Below are positions 10,729 to 22,526 of a stretch of 64,000 bases of DNA, piece after piece. Under the pieces are notes generated by a model, which made no database searches, was not told the origin of the DNA, and was given only the letters and a program-made list of their open reading frames with translations. Within the stretch, counting starts at the first letter, position 1. The number at the start of each line of letters is the position of its first letter. The stretch is from contig NZ_CP045643.1 in assembly GCF_009498275.1 (NCBI RefSeq), positions 434,001 through 498,000 on the forward strand, written 5' to 3'. This DNA comes from Streptomyces fagopyri. Its GTDB lineage: Bacteria > Actinomycetota > Actinomycetes > Streptomycetales > Streptomycetaceae. A program made the position numbers and the translations under genes.

Positions 10729-12078
10729 ATGGAACGGGTGTGTGTGATCGGAGCCGGCTCGTCCGGAATCGCCGCCTGCCAGGTTCTCGCGGCACGCGGA
10801 ATCCCGTACGACTGCTACGAGACCGGGTCGGAGGTCGGAGGGAACTGGCGGTACCTCAACGACAACGGCATGTCGTCGGCGTACCGCTCGCTCCACATCA
10901 ACACCTCGCGGCAGATCATGGAGTACGCCTGCTTCCCCATGGCGGACGACTACCCGGTCTACCCGAGCCACTTCCAGATCGCCCGCTATTTCGACGCCTT
11001 CGTGGACCACTTCGGCCTGCGCGCGTCGATCACCTTCCGTACCGAGGTGACGAGAGCGGCACACATACCGGGCGAGGGCTGGCAGGTGACGGTCCGTCGA
11101 CTCGACACGGGGGCATCGCACGAGCGGACGTACGGCGCGGTCCTGGTCGCCACCGGGCACCACTGGAAGCCACGCATGCCCCGGCCCCCGCTGCCCGGAG
11201 CCGGACGGTTCACCGGCCGGCAGACCCATTCCCACCACTACCGCACCCCGGACCCGTTCGCCGACCGGCGGGTCCTCGTCCTCGGAATCGGCAACTCGGC
11301 CTGCGACATCGCGGTGGAGACCTCCCGGGTCTCCCGGCGCACGTTCCTCGCGATGCGGCGGGGCGCCCACATCCTGCCGAAGTACCTGTTCGGCGTACCC
11401 ACCGACCACCTCACCAACTCCGCGCTGGCCAGGGCGCCTCTGGCGGTGCAGGACCGGGGACTGCAGCTGCTCCTGCGACTGAGCCGCGGCAGTTTGAGCG
11501 GCTACGGACTCCCGACGCCGCGCCACCGCGTGCTCGGCGCCCATCCGACCATCTCCGACGACCTGCTCTCCCGCCTGGGCCACGGCGACATCGCCGTGAA
11601 ACCGAACCCGGAGCGCCTGGAACACGACCGGGTCGTCTTCGCCGACGGCACCTCCGAGGTGATCGACGACATCATCTATTGCACCGGGTACGACATCTCC
11701 TTCCCGTTCCTCAGGGGCGAGTTGACCGACCCCACGGACAACGCCGTCAGCCTGTACCACCGGGTCGTCTCCCCCGACCACCCCGGCCTGTACTTCATCG
11801 GCCTCGTGCAGCCCCTCGGCGCGATCATGCCGCTCGCCGAGGCCCAGTCGCACTGGGTGGCCGATCTCCTCGACGGCCGGGGCATCCTGCCCGAGCCCGC
11901 GGAGATGCGGCGCGAAGCGCAGGCCTATCGTGAAGCGCTGGCCCGCCGGTACGTGGCTTCCAGGCGGCACACGATCCAGGTGGACGCCCGGTCCTATCTC
12001 AAGGAGCTGCGCGACGAACGTCGGCAGGCGGCCGCACGAGTCCGCAGGCCCGCCGGCCGCTGGTCACACCCACGTTGA
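10729..12078 (+). CDS. Flavin-containing monooxygenase (FMO/Baeyer-Villiger class)
   Basis: A 449-residue FAD/NADPH monooxygenase. GAGSSG at residues 8-13 binds FAD and GIGNSACDIAVE in the middle binds NADPH. FTGRQTHSHHY resembles the FMO fingerprint FxGxxxHxxxY, and YCTGYDISFPF matches the conserved C-terminal CTGY motif. ATG at 10729 has AGGAAGG just upstream; an in-frame ATG 30 bases earlier lacks it. Such enzymes insert oxygen at N or S atoms or into ketones. Divergent from the TetR-GMC-ADC operon and sharing its operator region, it probably acts on the same, unidentified, substrate. Confidence 0.9.
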   Translation: MERVCVIGAGSSGIAACQVLAARGIPYDCYETGSEVGGNWRYLNDNGMSSAYRSLHINTSRQIMEYACFPMADDYPVYPSHFQIARYFDAFVDHFGLRASITFRTEVTRAAHIPGEGWQVTVRRLDTGASHERTYGAVLVATGHHWKPRMPRPPLPGAGRFTGRQTHSHHYRTPDPFADRRVLVLGIGNSACDIAVETSRVSRRTFLAMRRGAHILPKYLFGVPTDHLTNSALARAPLAVQDRGLQLLLRLSRGSLSGYGLPTPRHRVLGAHPTISDDLLSRLGHGDIAVKPNPERLEHDRVVFADGTSEVIDDIIYCTGYDISFPFLRGELTDPTDNAVSLYHRVVSPDHPGLYFIGLVQPLGAIMPLAEAQSHWVADLLDGRGILPEPAEMRREAQAYREALARRYVASRRHTIQVDARSYLKELRDERRQAAARVRRPAGRWSHPR

Positions 12079-12534
12079 GCGCGCGGCGGCGCGTTCTCGG
12101 TCTTCGCCCTTGCTCGGCCACCGCCGTCGGCTCGTGACTGTCGGCCGCCCCACCCGAACCGAAGCGGCGCACGGCAAGAGCCAAGAGAAGAGGGGCTCGC
12201 GCACCGGCTTCACCCGATCCGGAAGACCTCTCCGTGACAGCGCCTGCGGCAACTCCGTGCCGTGGGAAGGCCGGACGGCAGCGTGGCGGGAGGGCACAGC
12301 ACTCCGCTGCGGCTCGCGGACGAACCCTGACGGACGCCGAGTCCGCCGCCCGACGGAGACGAACGGACGGCGCCGCCGCCGGCCCACGCCCTGACCGCCG
12401 ACCGGCGCCACCCCCTGATGGTCGTCCGCGACCGCACCGGCGCACCGCGCCAGGACGGACGAGCGGCGCGTCCCGCACGGGCGGCGTGAGGGCCGGAGCG
12501 TCGCCGCCCCGGCCCCCTGACCGCCCTGCCCGCT
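12079..12534. other. Gene-free GC-rich stretch between the monooxygenase and GH6 genes
   Basis: The flanking genes converge. I found no convincing gene and no strong terminator hairpin; the ORFs here are Arg/Gly/Pro-rich shadows. Confidence 0.45.
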
Positions 12535-14667
12535 TTACGGCTCGGTGCCCCACACGAGGGTGCCCGCCACGTACACGGTCACCTTGGCCGCGTCCGCGTA
12601 GGAGCTGTTGGCACCGCGGCTGTAGTCGTCCGACTCGTCGAAGTTCGACCAGTCCGACTTGGCCATGCGCAACTGGAGTTCACCGCTGTCGGCTCCGGCG
12701 GCCAGCGAACCGGAGGTGAAGCCCACCTCCAGATAGTGGTCCGCGCCCGTGCGGCTCGGGGAGACGGCTCTCACGGAGGTCTTCACCGTGGAGCAGCCGA
12801 GCTGCGCCCAGTCGCAGAAGGTCTGGTATCCGGCCGATGAGGACTCCCCGGTGAACCAGTAGCGGATGGTCACCTTGGACAGATCGACCGTGCTGGAACC
12901 GCCGTTGACAAGCTTGAGACCGGGCCTGATCCCGTTGTCGCCGGTGGAGGAGTCGTTGTTCTTGTACTGCGCCTTGAGGCCCGGCGTGCCTCCTCCTCCG
13001 CCCGATGCCTTGGTGGTGGCGGACACCGCCGTGGACGAGGCCGAGACGTTGCCGGCCGCGTCCTTGGCCCTGACGGTGTACGTGTAGGTGGTGGAGGCGG
13101 CGAGTCCACTGTCGGTATAGGACGTGGTGGTGGCGCTGCCGACCTTGGTGCCGTTGCGGTAGACGTCGTATCCGGTGACCGCGGTGTTGTCCGTGGACGC
13201 GCTCCAGCTCAGGGTGGCGCTGTTGCTGGTCGTGGAGCTGACCGTGAGGCCGCCGGGAACGGTCGGGGCCTGCGTGTCCCCGCCACCGCCACCCGATCCG
13301 CTCACCGGCGGGTTGGCGTTGGCGAGCAGCTGGCGGAACTGGGCGGAGAACCAGTGCCCGGCGAGCGGGGAGTTGGGGAGTGCTCCGGTGAGGTTGTTCC
13401 CGTTCCGCGCGTTCCCCGTGTACGTGGGGTCGCACATCCTGTCGAAGCCCTTGCCCTCGTCGTTGTCGACGGCCTGGCTGGCCCCGTCCGACTCACCCGG
13501 CGGCTTGGCCCACACGTAGGCGTCGATTCCGGTGTCGGGTGCGGTCGCCGGGCGCTCGCCGAGGCCCGCCCCGCTCTGGTTGCACCAGTTCCCGGCGTGG
13601 ATGCGCCGGTCGATGCGACCGCCGTCCACGTAGGCGTCGACGCTCGTCGTCGGGCCGGGACCGGTCGGCCTCGCCGAACCGCCCCAGCCGTTGCGTGAGG
13701 TGTCGACGAGCATGCCGATACCGGCGTCGAAGCCCTGCGCGACGAGCGCGGTGCGCAGCCCCTGCGCGTACGAGCTCTCGTCGTCGTACTGGTTCCAGTC
13801 GATCCACTTGGACTGGCGCACCGTCTGGCCGTTCACCGTGTCCGTCACCTTGACGTACGGCTCTTTGGTGGCGGAGTAGTTGGCGGTGTTGACGATGAAG
13901 CCCGTCACGTCGTTCACGGTGGCGCCGTTGGTGGTGGCGGCCTTCTTGAACTCCTGGGCGGACGGGGTGAGATTGCTGTCCCACCCGAGCCAGCCGTGGT
14001 GGCCGGCGTCGATGTAGTTGTAGGCGTTGGACAGAGCGCCGAGCTTGTGCAGGGCGTAGCCGACGCCCTTCTCGTAGTTGCCGTTGGCCTTCATGGTGGC
14101 GCACTGCGGCGTGGAGCCTGCCGTGCCGCCCGCGTTGGTCACGAGGTTGGGCAGTGAGTCGGGTTCGATGAGGTTGACGATGCGCAGGCTCGCGTAGGCC
14201 GGGTCGGCGAGGATCGCGGCGATCGGGTCGATGTAGCCGCTCTGGTAAGTGGCCAGGTCGTCCGGGCCGAGTTCGCCGTTGGAGGCGAGGGCCGCACAGT
14301 CCCGGCCCGGCAGGTCGTAGATGACCAGTTGGACGAGGTTGGCGCCCTGCGCCTTGGCCGCGTCGAGGTGCGCCTTCAGACCACGGGCGTCGGCGGTGCC
14401 CTGGATCGCGGCCATCCGGTCCAGCCAGACGAAGGTGGGCTGGTTGGAGATGGCCGAACCGCCCGGCTCGGCCGCGGCCTTGGCCGACCAGTCGGGGTTC
14501 ACGTACGCCTTCGCGCCGACATAGGGGTTGTCGAGTTTGGCGGCTGCCGTCGCGGTGGTCGGCAGGGCGGTGATGGACAGGGCTCCGAGGAGGGCGCCGA
14601 CGGCCAGAACGGCGGTCCGCTTCGGTCCGTTTCGGCGCAAGGTGGAGTCGGGTCTGCGGGAGGGCAT
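12535..14667 (-). CDS. Secreted GH6 cellulase (cellobiohydrolase-type) with FN3 and CBM3
   Basis: A 710-residue exported cellulase. A Sec signal peptide ends near residue 43 (TATAAA). The GH6 catalytic domain (about 45-455) carries YDLPGRDCAALASNGE, placing the catalytic acid at Asp123, and IEPDSLPNL with Asp170; their spacing of 47 matches Asp175/Asp221 of Trichoderma Cel6A within one residue. An FN3 module follows (about 470-553), then a C-terminal CBM3 (about 563-710) that binds crystalline cellulose. ATG at 14667 follows AGGAGATG. It is divergent from the GH5 cellulase, and both promoters carry a perfect CebR box, so cellobiose induction is expected. Confidence 0.94.
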   Translation of the reverse strand: MPSRRPDSTLRRNGPKRTAVLAVGALLGALSITALPTTATAAAKLDNPYVGAKAYVNPDWSAKAAAEPGGSAISNQPTFVWLDRMAAIQGTADARGLKAHLDAAKAQGANLVQLVIYDLPGRDCAALASNGELGPDDLATYQSGYIDPIAAILADPAYASLRIVNLIEPDSLPNLVTNAGGTAGSTPQCATMKANGNYEKGVGYALHKLGALSNAYNYIDAGHHGWLGWDSNLTPSAQEFKKAATTNGATVNDVTGFIVNTANYSATKEPYVKVTDTVNGQTVRQSKWIDWNQYDDESSYAQGLRTALVAQGFDAGIGMLVDTSRNGWGGSARPTGPGPTTSVDAYVDGGRIDRRIHAGNWCNQSGAGLGERPATAPDTGIDAYVWAKPPGESDGASQAVDNDEGKGFDRMCDPTYTGNARNGNNLTGALPNSPLAGHWFSAQFRQLLANANPPVSGSGGGGGDTQAPTVPGGLTVSSTTSNSATLSWSASTDNTAVTGYDVYRNGTKVGSATTTSYTDSGLAASTTYTYTVRAKDAAGNVSASSTAVSATTKASGGGGGTPGLKAQYKNNDSSTGDNGIRPGLKLVNGGSSTVDLSKVTIRYWFTGESSSAGYQTFCDWAQLGCSTVKTSVRAVSPSRTGADHYLEVGFTSGSLAAGADSGELQLRMAKSDWSNFDESDDYSRGANSSYADAAKVTVYVAGTLVWGTEP

Positions 14668-14723
14668 CGGTCATCTCCTGGGGAGAGCGGGCGAGTGCGG
14701 TCTGTGTGCGGGGTCGCCGGCGG

Positions 14724-14757
14724 CCGCCCGGTGTGCGTCGTCCGGCACACCGGGCGG
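14724..14757 (-). promoter_or_regulatory. Leader hairpin of the GH6 mRNA
   Basis: A perfect 13-bp stem (CCGCCCGGTGTGC at 14724-14736 and its complement at 14745-14757) with an 8-base loop, between the upstream CebR box and the GH6 start, ending about 57 bases before the ATG. It could be an attenuator or an mRNA-stabilising structure. Confidence 0.5.
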
Positions 14758-14919
14758 AAGTCCGCCGGACGGGCGTTTCGTGCGGGCACGACGAAGGTGC
14801 GACCGTGTGCGTCGCGCGAGGTGGTGCTGAGGGGCCGCCGAACAGGAGCGCGCCGCGGCGCCGACCGGGCGGAGGCCCGGCGTTCTCGTCGTCGCGTGCG
14901 GACGGTGCCCGGTCGCTGA

Positions 14920-17241
<2,322 letters not shown>

Positions 17242-17251
17242 GGAGATCACT

Positions 17252-17273
17252 CGGACCGGTCCCGGCCGGTCCG
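17252..17273. terminator. Hairpin after the GH5 gene
   Basis: An 8-bp perfect stem (CGGACCGG and complement) with a 6-base loop, 10 bases past the GH5 stop. It may terminate or partly attenuate transcription into the GH12 gene. Confidence 0.6.
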
Positions 17274-17385
17274 CGGCACGCCGCACGGTGTGGCGGACGA
17301 GACGGCGAGCCTCGCCGTGCGGCGGCACGCGGCCGAAGCGGGACCGCGGTCCTCCCCACCTTCACGTCTCCCGAAGGAGTCTCCG

Positions 17386-18594
17386 ATGATCCATGTCCGC
17401 TCAGGCGCGCGCGCCGCGGTGGGTGTGCTCGCGGCGCTGCTGCTCGCCGCCGCGCTGTCGCTGGTGGCCGGCACGGCGGCCGGCGCCGACACGGTGTTGT
17501 GCGACAAGTTCGGCAGTGCGCCGATCGCCGGCGGCAGGTACGTCGTGCAGAACAACGAGTGGGGGGACGACACCCCACAGTGCCTCACTGTCACCAGCAC
17601 CGGTTTCAACATCAGCACGGCGAGTCACAACGTCCCGACGAACGGCGCACCCGCCGCGTATCCATCGGTCTACGCGGGCTGCCACTACGGCAACTGCAGT
17701 ACGAACAGTGGCCTCCCGGTCCAGGTCAGCGCGTTCAAGGACCCCCGAAGCGCCGTCTCCTACCGCACCACCGGGGGTTCCTGGGACGCTGCGTACGACA
17801 TCTGGCTCGACTCCTCGCCCCACCCGGCCGGGCAGAACAACGGTGCCGAGATCATGATCTGGGGTGCCCACTCCGGTCCGCCGCAGCCCGCCGGTTCGAA
17901 GATCGGCACGGCGACCGTCGGAGGCGCCGGATACGACGTGTGGGAGGGCCGGCTGTCCAACGGCGGGATCTCCTGGAACGTGGTGTCCTATGTGCGTCAG
18001 CAGGGCACCAACTCGCTCGACGTGCGCATCGCGGAGTTCACCGACGACGCGGCCGGTCGCGGCTACGTGAACAAGGCGTGGTATCTGACCAGCGTCCAGT
18101 TCGGTTTCGAACCCTGGGTCGGCGGCCAGGGCTTGGCGGTGGACGACTTCTCCTTCACCACTGACGGAGGAGGGGGCACCACACCGCCTCCGGCCGGCGG
18201 CGACACCGTCGTCGGCCAGGCCAGCAACCGGTGCCTGGACGTGAAGAACGGGGCGGCCGCGGACGGCACCGTCGTTCAGCTCTGGGACTGCAACGGTGCC
18301 GGAGCACAGAAGTGGGCCCGCCTGGGCGAAGCGCTGGTGAACCCGGCAACCGGCAAGTGTCTGGGCGTCTCCGGCGGCCGTACCGCCAACGGCACCGTCG
18401 TCCAGCTGTGGTCCTGCAACGGGCTGGGCGCGCAGAAGTGGCGGATCAACGCCAACGGCACCATCGTGAACACCGACTCCGGGAAGTGCCTGGACGCGGT
18501 GGAACGCGGCACCGCGGCGGGTACGCGAATCCAGATCTGGGACTGCTACGGCGGTGGCGGCACCCAGCCGAACCAGGTGTGGAGCGTCCGCTGA
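17386..18594 (+). CDS. Secreted GH12 endoglucanase with C-terminal ricin-type lectin domain
   Basis: A 402-residue exported protein. ATG at 17386 follows GAAGGAG; the upstream open frame is non-coding. A signal peptide ends around AGAD (residue ~34). The GH12 domain (about 35-260) has nucleophile Glu155 in NNGAEIMIW and acid/base Glu242 in QFGFEPW. After a Gly/Thr/Pro linker comes a ricin B/CBM13 beta-trefoil (about 272-402) with the repeats VVQLWDCNG, VVQLWSCNG and IQIWDC. GH12 enzymes cleave beta-1,4-glucan or xyloglucan. It lies 144 bases after the GH5 gene; no CebR box is visible in front of it, so it may rely on read-through. Confidence 0.93.
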   Translation: MIHVRSGARAAVGVLAALLLAAALSLVAGTAAGADTVLCDKFGSAPIAGGRYVVQNNEWGDDTPQCLTVTSTGFNISTASHNVPTNGAPAAYPSVYAGCHYGNCSTNSGLPVQVSAFKDPRSAVSYRTTGGSWDAAYDIWLDSSPHPAGQNNGAEIMIWGAHSGPPQPAGSKIGTATVGGAGYDVWEGRLSNGGISWNVVSYVRQQGTNSLDVRIAEFTDDAAGRGYVNKAWYLTSVQFGFEPWVGGQGLAVDDFSFTTDGGGGTTPPPAGGDTVVGQASNRCLDVKNGAAADGTVVQLWDCNGAGAQKWARLGEALVNPATGKCLGVSGGRTANGTVVQLWSCNGLGAQKWRINANGTIVNTDSGKCLDAVERGTAAGTRIQIWDCYGGGGTQPNQVWSVR

Positions 18595-18728
18595 GACGAG
18601 GCGGCGCGTCGACGGTCATCCGCGCTCGAGCCTCGGAGGGCACTCCCTCCCCTTGTTTCAACCCGGATCGCCGGATCCGAGGTGGTTGACCTCGGGCCCT
18701 TGTCCAGTGTGAGCGGTACCTCTTGGTC

Positions 18729-19019
18729 TCAGCCGGCCCGGGACACCACACCGTCCCGGGCCGCTTCCAGTACATAGAGCCAGGAGGCGACGTCCGGTTT
18801 GCTGCGCAGCAGAACTCTGCGCTCCCGCTCCGTCATGCCACCCCACACACCGAACTCGATACGTTCGTCGAGAGCCTCGGCCAGACACTCCGTACGCACC
18901 GGACACCGCATGCAGATCGTCTTGGCCCGCTTCTGCCGCGGACTGTCCGCGAACAGGTCGTCCGCATCGGAACTGCCACAGGCCGAGTTCTCTCTCCAGT
19001 CCGTCCGCGCATTCGTCAT
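18729..19019 (-). CDS. WhiB-family iron-sulfur transcription factor
   Basis: A 96-residue Wbl protein. Four cysteines that hold a [4Fe-4S] cluster are at residues 14, 36, 39 and 45 (C, CxxC, C). The invariant GVWGG turn is at 57-61, followed by a basic tail MTERERRVLLR. ATG at 19019 is preferred over one 18 bases upstream because GAGGGAAG precedes it and the family starts just before DWR. Wbl proteins usually bind the primary sigma factor and respond to redox or nitric oxide. I do not assign it to a named member. A 10-bp hairpin overlaps its last codons. Confidence 0.93.
   Translation of the reverse strand: MTNARTDWRENSACGSSDADDLFADSPRQKRAKTICMRCPVRTECLAEALDERIEFGVWGGMTERERRVLLRSKPDVASWLYVLEAARDGVVSRAG
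18735..18762. terminator. Hairpin inside the 3' end of the WhiB-like gene, possibly bidirectional
   Basis: A 10-bp perfect stem (GGCCCGGGAC and complement) with an 8-base loop, within the last codons of the WhiB-like gene and 140 bases beyond the convergent GH12 gene. It could terminate GH12 transcription; for the WhiB-like gene it would precede the stop codon, which weakens that reading. Confidence 0.45.
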
Positions 19020-19938
19020 GACTTCCCTCTCCCCCACAACCGATCAAGCTGATTACGCTGCCGCACGTTGCCATCCCGCTCATCCCGGAGGCGCACGCAC
19101 CGTCCGGCCCCACACCCCACCCCTCCTCAACGCGGCACCGTTGTCCCGCGCCCCGCGTACGAGGCCCGCCTCCGCTCAGACCTCGGCCCCTTCTTCACCG
19201 TCCAGTCCGATATACGCGACGCGACCCGTTTCCTCTCAGCTCCGAGGAAGGCTGCTGTACACCGACTGACCGGGGAACCTGCGCGTGAAACCCCGAGCTT
19301 CTACTGCCCGGTCGGAAGAGACACGGCAGGATGAGGCGGGCAAGATCGGAAGAATCACTGGCGTCCAGGCTTCCGGCCGCCTGCCTCGGTCGAACCACCG
19401 GCTGCCTCGCGGCCCCAAGCCACGGGCTGTCACCGTCCACGGCGACACCATGACCACGAAGCGGGCAGCGTATGGACCCGGCGCACGCCGAGGCCCGGAA
19501 TGAGCTGATGAATTGAAGGTGCCGTCACGCACCGGCGTCTCGGAACTAGCGGCGACATACCGGGTCCTGCCATTGTTTCGCAGGCCAGGCTGACCAGAAC
19601 TCCCCGTGAAGGGCCGCAAGGACGAGATCGGCCCATGGCTCTGGCCGCCACCGGCGGCCGCGGTTCCCCGTAAGTCCCCGCCCGATCCGGCGCGGTTGTG
19701 GCACGAGGACCTGGAAGCTTCTGAACTGTCGCGAACTCACTCATGAGTCCCGCTGCCGCGACCCCGGCCGCGGCACCTTCGCCTAGGACGCCGCGCTGAC
19801 CCCCTCCACCCGTTTCATGATCCGGCGCAGGCACAACACCCGTTGCCCGCTCCAACAACCTGGACGGCACCGGCCCCCGTGGGAGGAATCGCGGAAAGTG
19901 GTCCTCTCCGGAGCCGGATCCGGTCCGCGCGTGAGCCC
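19020..19938. other. Long gene-free stretch
   Basis: About 920 bases between the WhiB-like and NmrA-like genes. The first ~60 bases are the WhiB-like promoter. ORFs in the rest lack codon bias and recognisable motifs, and no inverted repeats mark a mobile element. It may contain decayed sequence that I cannot identify. Confidence 0.4.
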
Positions 19939-20835
19939 TTACCGGACACCGCGCGCTGTCCGCGGCTCGGGCCACCAGGCCGCGTCCGAGATCGGCGTGG
20001 CCGGTGCGCCGGTGAATCGGGGGACGACGTCGGTGACCGTGGAGATCTCGCCCCTCTCGATCGCCTGGTACCACGAGATCCAGGTCTCGATCTGCACCCC
20101 GCTCATGCCCAGTCGCCATCGCCGCGCGAAGGCCTCTTCGAGGGTCTCCGTCTCGAAGCGGTAGGGCCGGCCGGTGGCCGCGGCGATCCGCGTGACCGCT
20201 TCGTCGAGGGTCAGGGCCTCGGGCCCGGTGATCTCCAGGATGGCACCGTCGTGCTCGCAGCGGGGGCGGTCGTCGAGGGCGACCGCCGTGATCACCTCCG
20301 TGATGTCCTCATGCGTGACGAAGGCCGCCCGGCCGGTACTCGCGGGGCCGCTCACGACGAATTCCTCGTCGGCGAGGGCAGCCGGCGTCGACGAGTACCA
20401 GCCCGCCCGCAGCACCGTATGACGGACCCCGGCCCCTGCCAGGAACTGTTCGGTCGCCCACTGGTCGCGGGCGTTGAGATAGGTGGCGACGGGCGAAGCC
20501 CCGACGAGAGACACGTACAGCACCCGGTCCACGCCGACCGACATCGCGGCCTCGACCACGGTGGCATGTTCCTCCAGTCTGCGCCCCGTGCGGTATCCGG
20601 AGACCAGGATGAGGGTCGACGCGCCTTCGAGTGCCTCGCGCATGGCCGGGGCGTCTCCGTAGGCGGCCGGCCCGCGCCGCTGGGCGCCCGGCAGTTCAGG
20701 CATACGGTCAGGGCTGCGCCCGACGAGGAGCTGGGGCACGCCATGCTCGGCGAGCCGGGCCGCGATCCGGCCGCCCAGCGCTCCGGTCACCCCCGTGACC
20801 GCCACCGTGGCGTGGTTCTCCTCAGACATGGGCAT
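19939..20835 (-). CDS. NmrA/atypical-SDR NAD(P)-binding protein
   Basis: A 298-residue Rossmann-fold protein. VAVTGVTGALGGRIAARL near the N-terminus is the dinucleotide-binding loop of the extended/NmrA-like SDRs, and YLNARDQWATEQFLAGAGVRHTVLRAGWY matches the mid-protein pattern. Family members include redox-sensing proteins and quinone reductases. ATG at 20835 (MPM) has GGAGGGAG upstream, so the longer frame to 20865 is rejected. It stands alone; a second protein of the same superfamily lies at 49722-50609. Confidence 0.87.
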   Translation of the reverse strand: MPMSEENHATVAVTGVTGALGGRIAARLAEHGVPQLLVGRSPDRMPELPGAQRRGPAAYGDAPAMREALEGASTLILVSGYRTGRRLEEHATVVEAAMSVGVDRVLYVSLVGASPVATYLNARDQWATEQFLAGAGVRHTVLRAGWYSSTPAALADEEFVVSGPASTGRAAFVTHEDITEVITAVALDDRPRCEHDGAILEITGPEALTLDEAVTRIAAATGRPYRFETETLEEAFARRWRLGMSGVQIETWISWYQAIERGEISTVTDVVPRFTGAPATPISDAAWWPEPRTARGVR

Positions 20836-21411
20836 GGGTCTCCCTCCATCCGGGCCGCTGTCCATAGCGGAACCCTTGCTTCCGATGACTTGCCGAGAAG
20901 GCTATGTCCAGCGTGGCGAACAAGGCGGTGCCGCCGTGGCCGACACAGTCCTGGGTCCGCCGCTCGGACGTGCCCGGGATCATCAACAGCACCGGATCCG
21001 GGGCGGTCCGGCGCCCGGGTCTGCGGCGACCGACTGAGCCCTGCAACGGCACCTGGGCGGCGGCGCTTTCGCGAGCGGCTCAGATACCGGGCCGGCGAGC
21101 GGTTCGCGGGGGGCGGGGGAACGCGGACACCGGGGCGGACGGTCGGGACAGCGACCGAGCGCACCGCCGACACGATCGCCCGCCCGCGCTGCGGCGCAGT
21201 CACCCGTGACGCACGCCGCGTCCACTACGACGCCGACGTCACCCGCGCCGAGGAGCCGCGCGCTCCGCGGCCCGGCCGCGCCCGGAACACCATTGCCCGA
21301 CACCCGCTCCCGAGTACCCGAACTGCCGTGCCACCAGGACTTCTACGCACGAAGCGAGGAACGCAGCATCAGGTTGTGCCAGGAGGATCATGACGTCGTA
21401 GGCTCCCGAAC
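20836..21411. other. Gene-free stretch upstream of the NmrA-like gene
   Basis: The near end contains the NmrA-like promoter. The rest has long GC-rich open frames on both strands but none with a recognisable motif or ribosome site. No operator or repeat of note was seen. Confidence 0.4.
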
Positions 21412-21768
21412 ATGCACAGCACACTGACGGAGCACGCACGGTGTCTCTACGGAGACGAGCACCGACCCACTGCGGAGTGCGACCAGAAACACCGGGAGCA
21501 CTACTTCGTCGAGGAGCTCACCTTCGCGGACGCGGATGAGATCCTCGCCATGCTACGTGAGCTCAGTCCGCACGTGGTGGACGGCCAGTTGCCGGTCTGG
21601 ATCCGGAATCTGGCCTATCGGCTCGTGTTGTTGCAGCGGCCGGACGAGCCGGCACTGATGCGCGAGGCCGCCGAAAACCTGTGGCTTCACGGACCGGACT
21701 GGGACGACATCGCGGCAGCCCTGCAGAAACGGGCCGACGCCCTGGAAGCCGGCTTGGACACGGTCTGA
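21412..21768 (+). CDS. Hypothetical protein, 118 residues
   Basis: A compact soluble acidic protein with a realistic composition and GC-rich third positions. It has a Cys/His-containing N-terminal stretch (HARCLYGDEHRPTAECDQKHREHY) and a largely helical rest (EILAMLRELSPHVVDGQL, NLAYRLVLLQRPDEPALMREAAENL, AAALQKRADALEAGL). The ribosome site before the ATG is weak. I do not recognise the family. No signal peptide or membrane segment, and neighbours give no functional hint. Confidence 0.62.
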   Translation: MHSTLTEHARCLYGDEHRPTAECDQKHREHYFVEELTFADADEILAMLRELSPHVVDGQLPVWIRNLAYRLVLLQRPDEPALMREAAENLWLHGPDWDDIAAALQKRADALEAGLDTV

Positions 21769-22262
21769 GCGAGAGATGAATCGAGGCCACGGTGACAGCG
21801 CTGTGGAAGACATGGGCGCACTGACCTCGCGCACGGTCACCTCCTTCAGGCCGGCGGTGCGGAACGCGACGAGGAACCGGGCGGCGGTACCCGGACGACG
21901 TGCCGCTGATCAACTACGAGTCGGCGTTCGAGGCATCGGCCCACCGTCATCCCGAACGGCCTGGTGCACCGTACCTGCGGTTCAAGTGACCACCGTTGAC
22001 GCACGATCGCCGGGCTGAACCCGTCGAGCGGGCCACCCCCGACCACCAGATGATCGTGACGCGGCCCCGTCGCACCCTGTGCGTCACCACCAGCCCGGTC
22101 GACCCAGCCCGTCGCAAAGTCAGGTGCCGGCTGTCCAGGCCCGTGACCCTCACCCACGCGATCGCCTTCGGCCGCGCCCTGCCGCCTCACTGAACACACG
22201 GCGTCCTCAAAGCCAAGCCCGGGGCCCTATTGGGGAGTTCAACCGGAAGGTGGACGACCGAT
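21769..22262. other. Gene-free stretch with possible decayed coding sequence
   Basis: On the plus strand around 21885-21990 one frame reads plausibly (RYPDDVPLINYESAFEASAHR), but it has no start and stops quickly, so a gene remnant is possible. Nothing else is supported. Confidence 0.35.
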
Positions 22263-22493
22263 CTACGGTTCGCGGTCGTCCGACTTCGGCTCGAAACGGC
22301 GAGCGTGTTCTGCGGCGCGCAGCAGCGATTGCGCGACTCGCTCGGCGTCATCGGCCGACAAGAGAATCTCCTGCGTGAACAGCACCGACAGCCGGACAGT
22401 GCCGTTCAGGGCGTTGGTCGCGACATCGACCTGCACGCCGTTGCCCGTCACGTCGTAGACCTCGAGGTCCAGATCACTCCTGAATGCGCTCAT
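22263..22493 (-). CDS. Hypothetical protein, about 76 residues
   Basis: A small acidic protein starting MSAFRSDLDLEVYDVTGNG with good codon bias. A beta-rich first half (VQVDVATNALNGTVRLSVLF) is followed by a helical half (SADDAERVAQSLLRAAEHARRFE). ATG at 22493 is chosen over one 18 bases upstream because it begins the structured part. It follows another small unknown gene by about 33 bases on the same strand, so the two may be an operon. I do not recognise the family. Confidence 0.58.
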   Translation of the reverse strand: MSAFRSDLDLEVYDVTGNGVQVDVATNALNGTVRLSVLFTQEILLSADDAERVAQSLLRAAEHARRFEPKSDDREP

Positions 22494-22526
22494 GCCCTGA
22501 GCATGCACCACGGAACATGCCGGCGT

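Noticed and set aside
19546..19740. Minus-strand frame with Trp-rich sequence, considered as a transposase remnant
   Set aside because: No match to motifs I know from IS families and no inverted repeats nearby.
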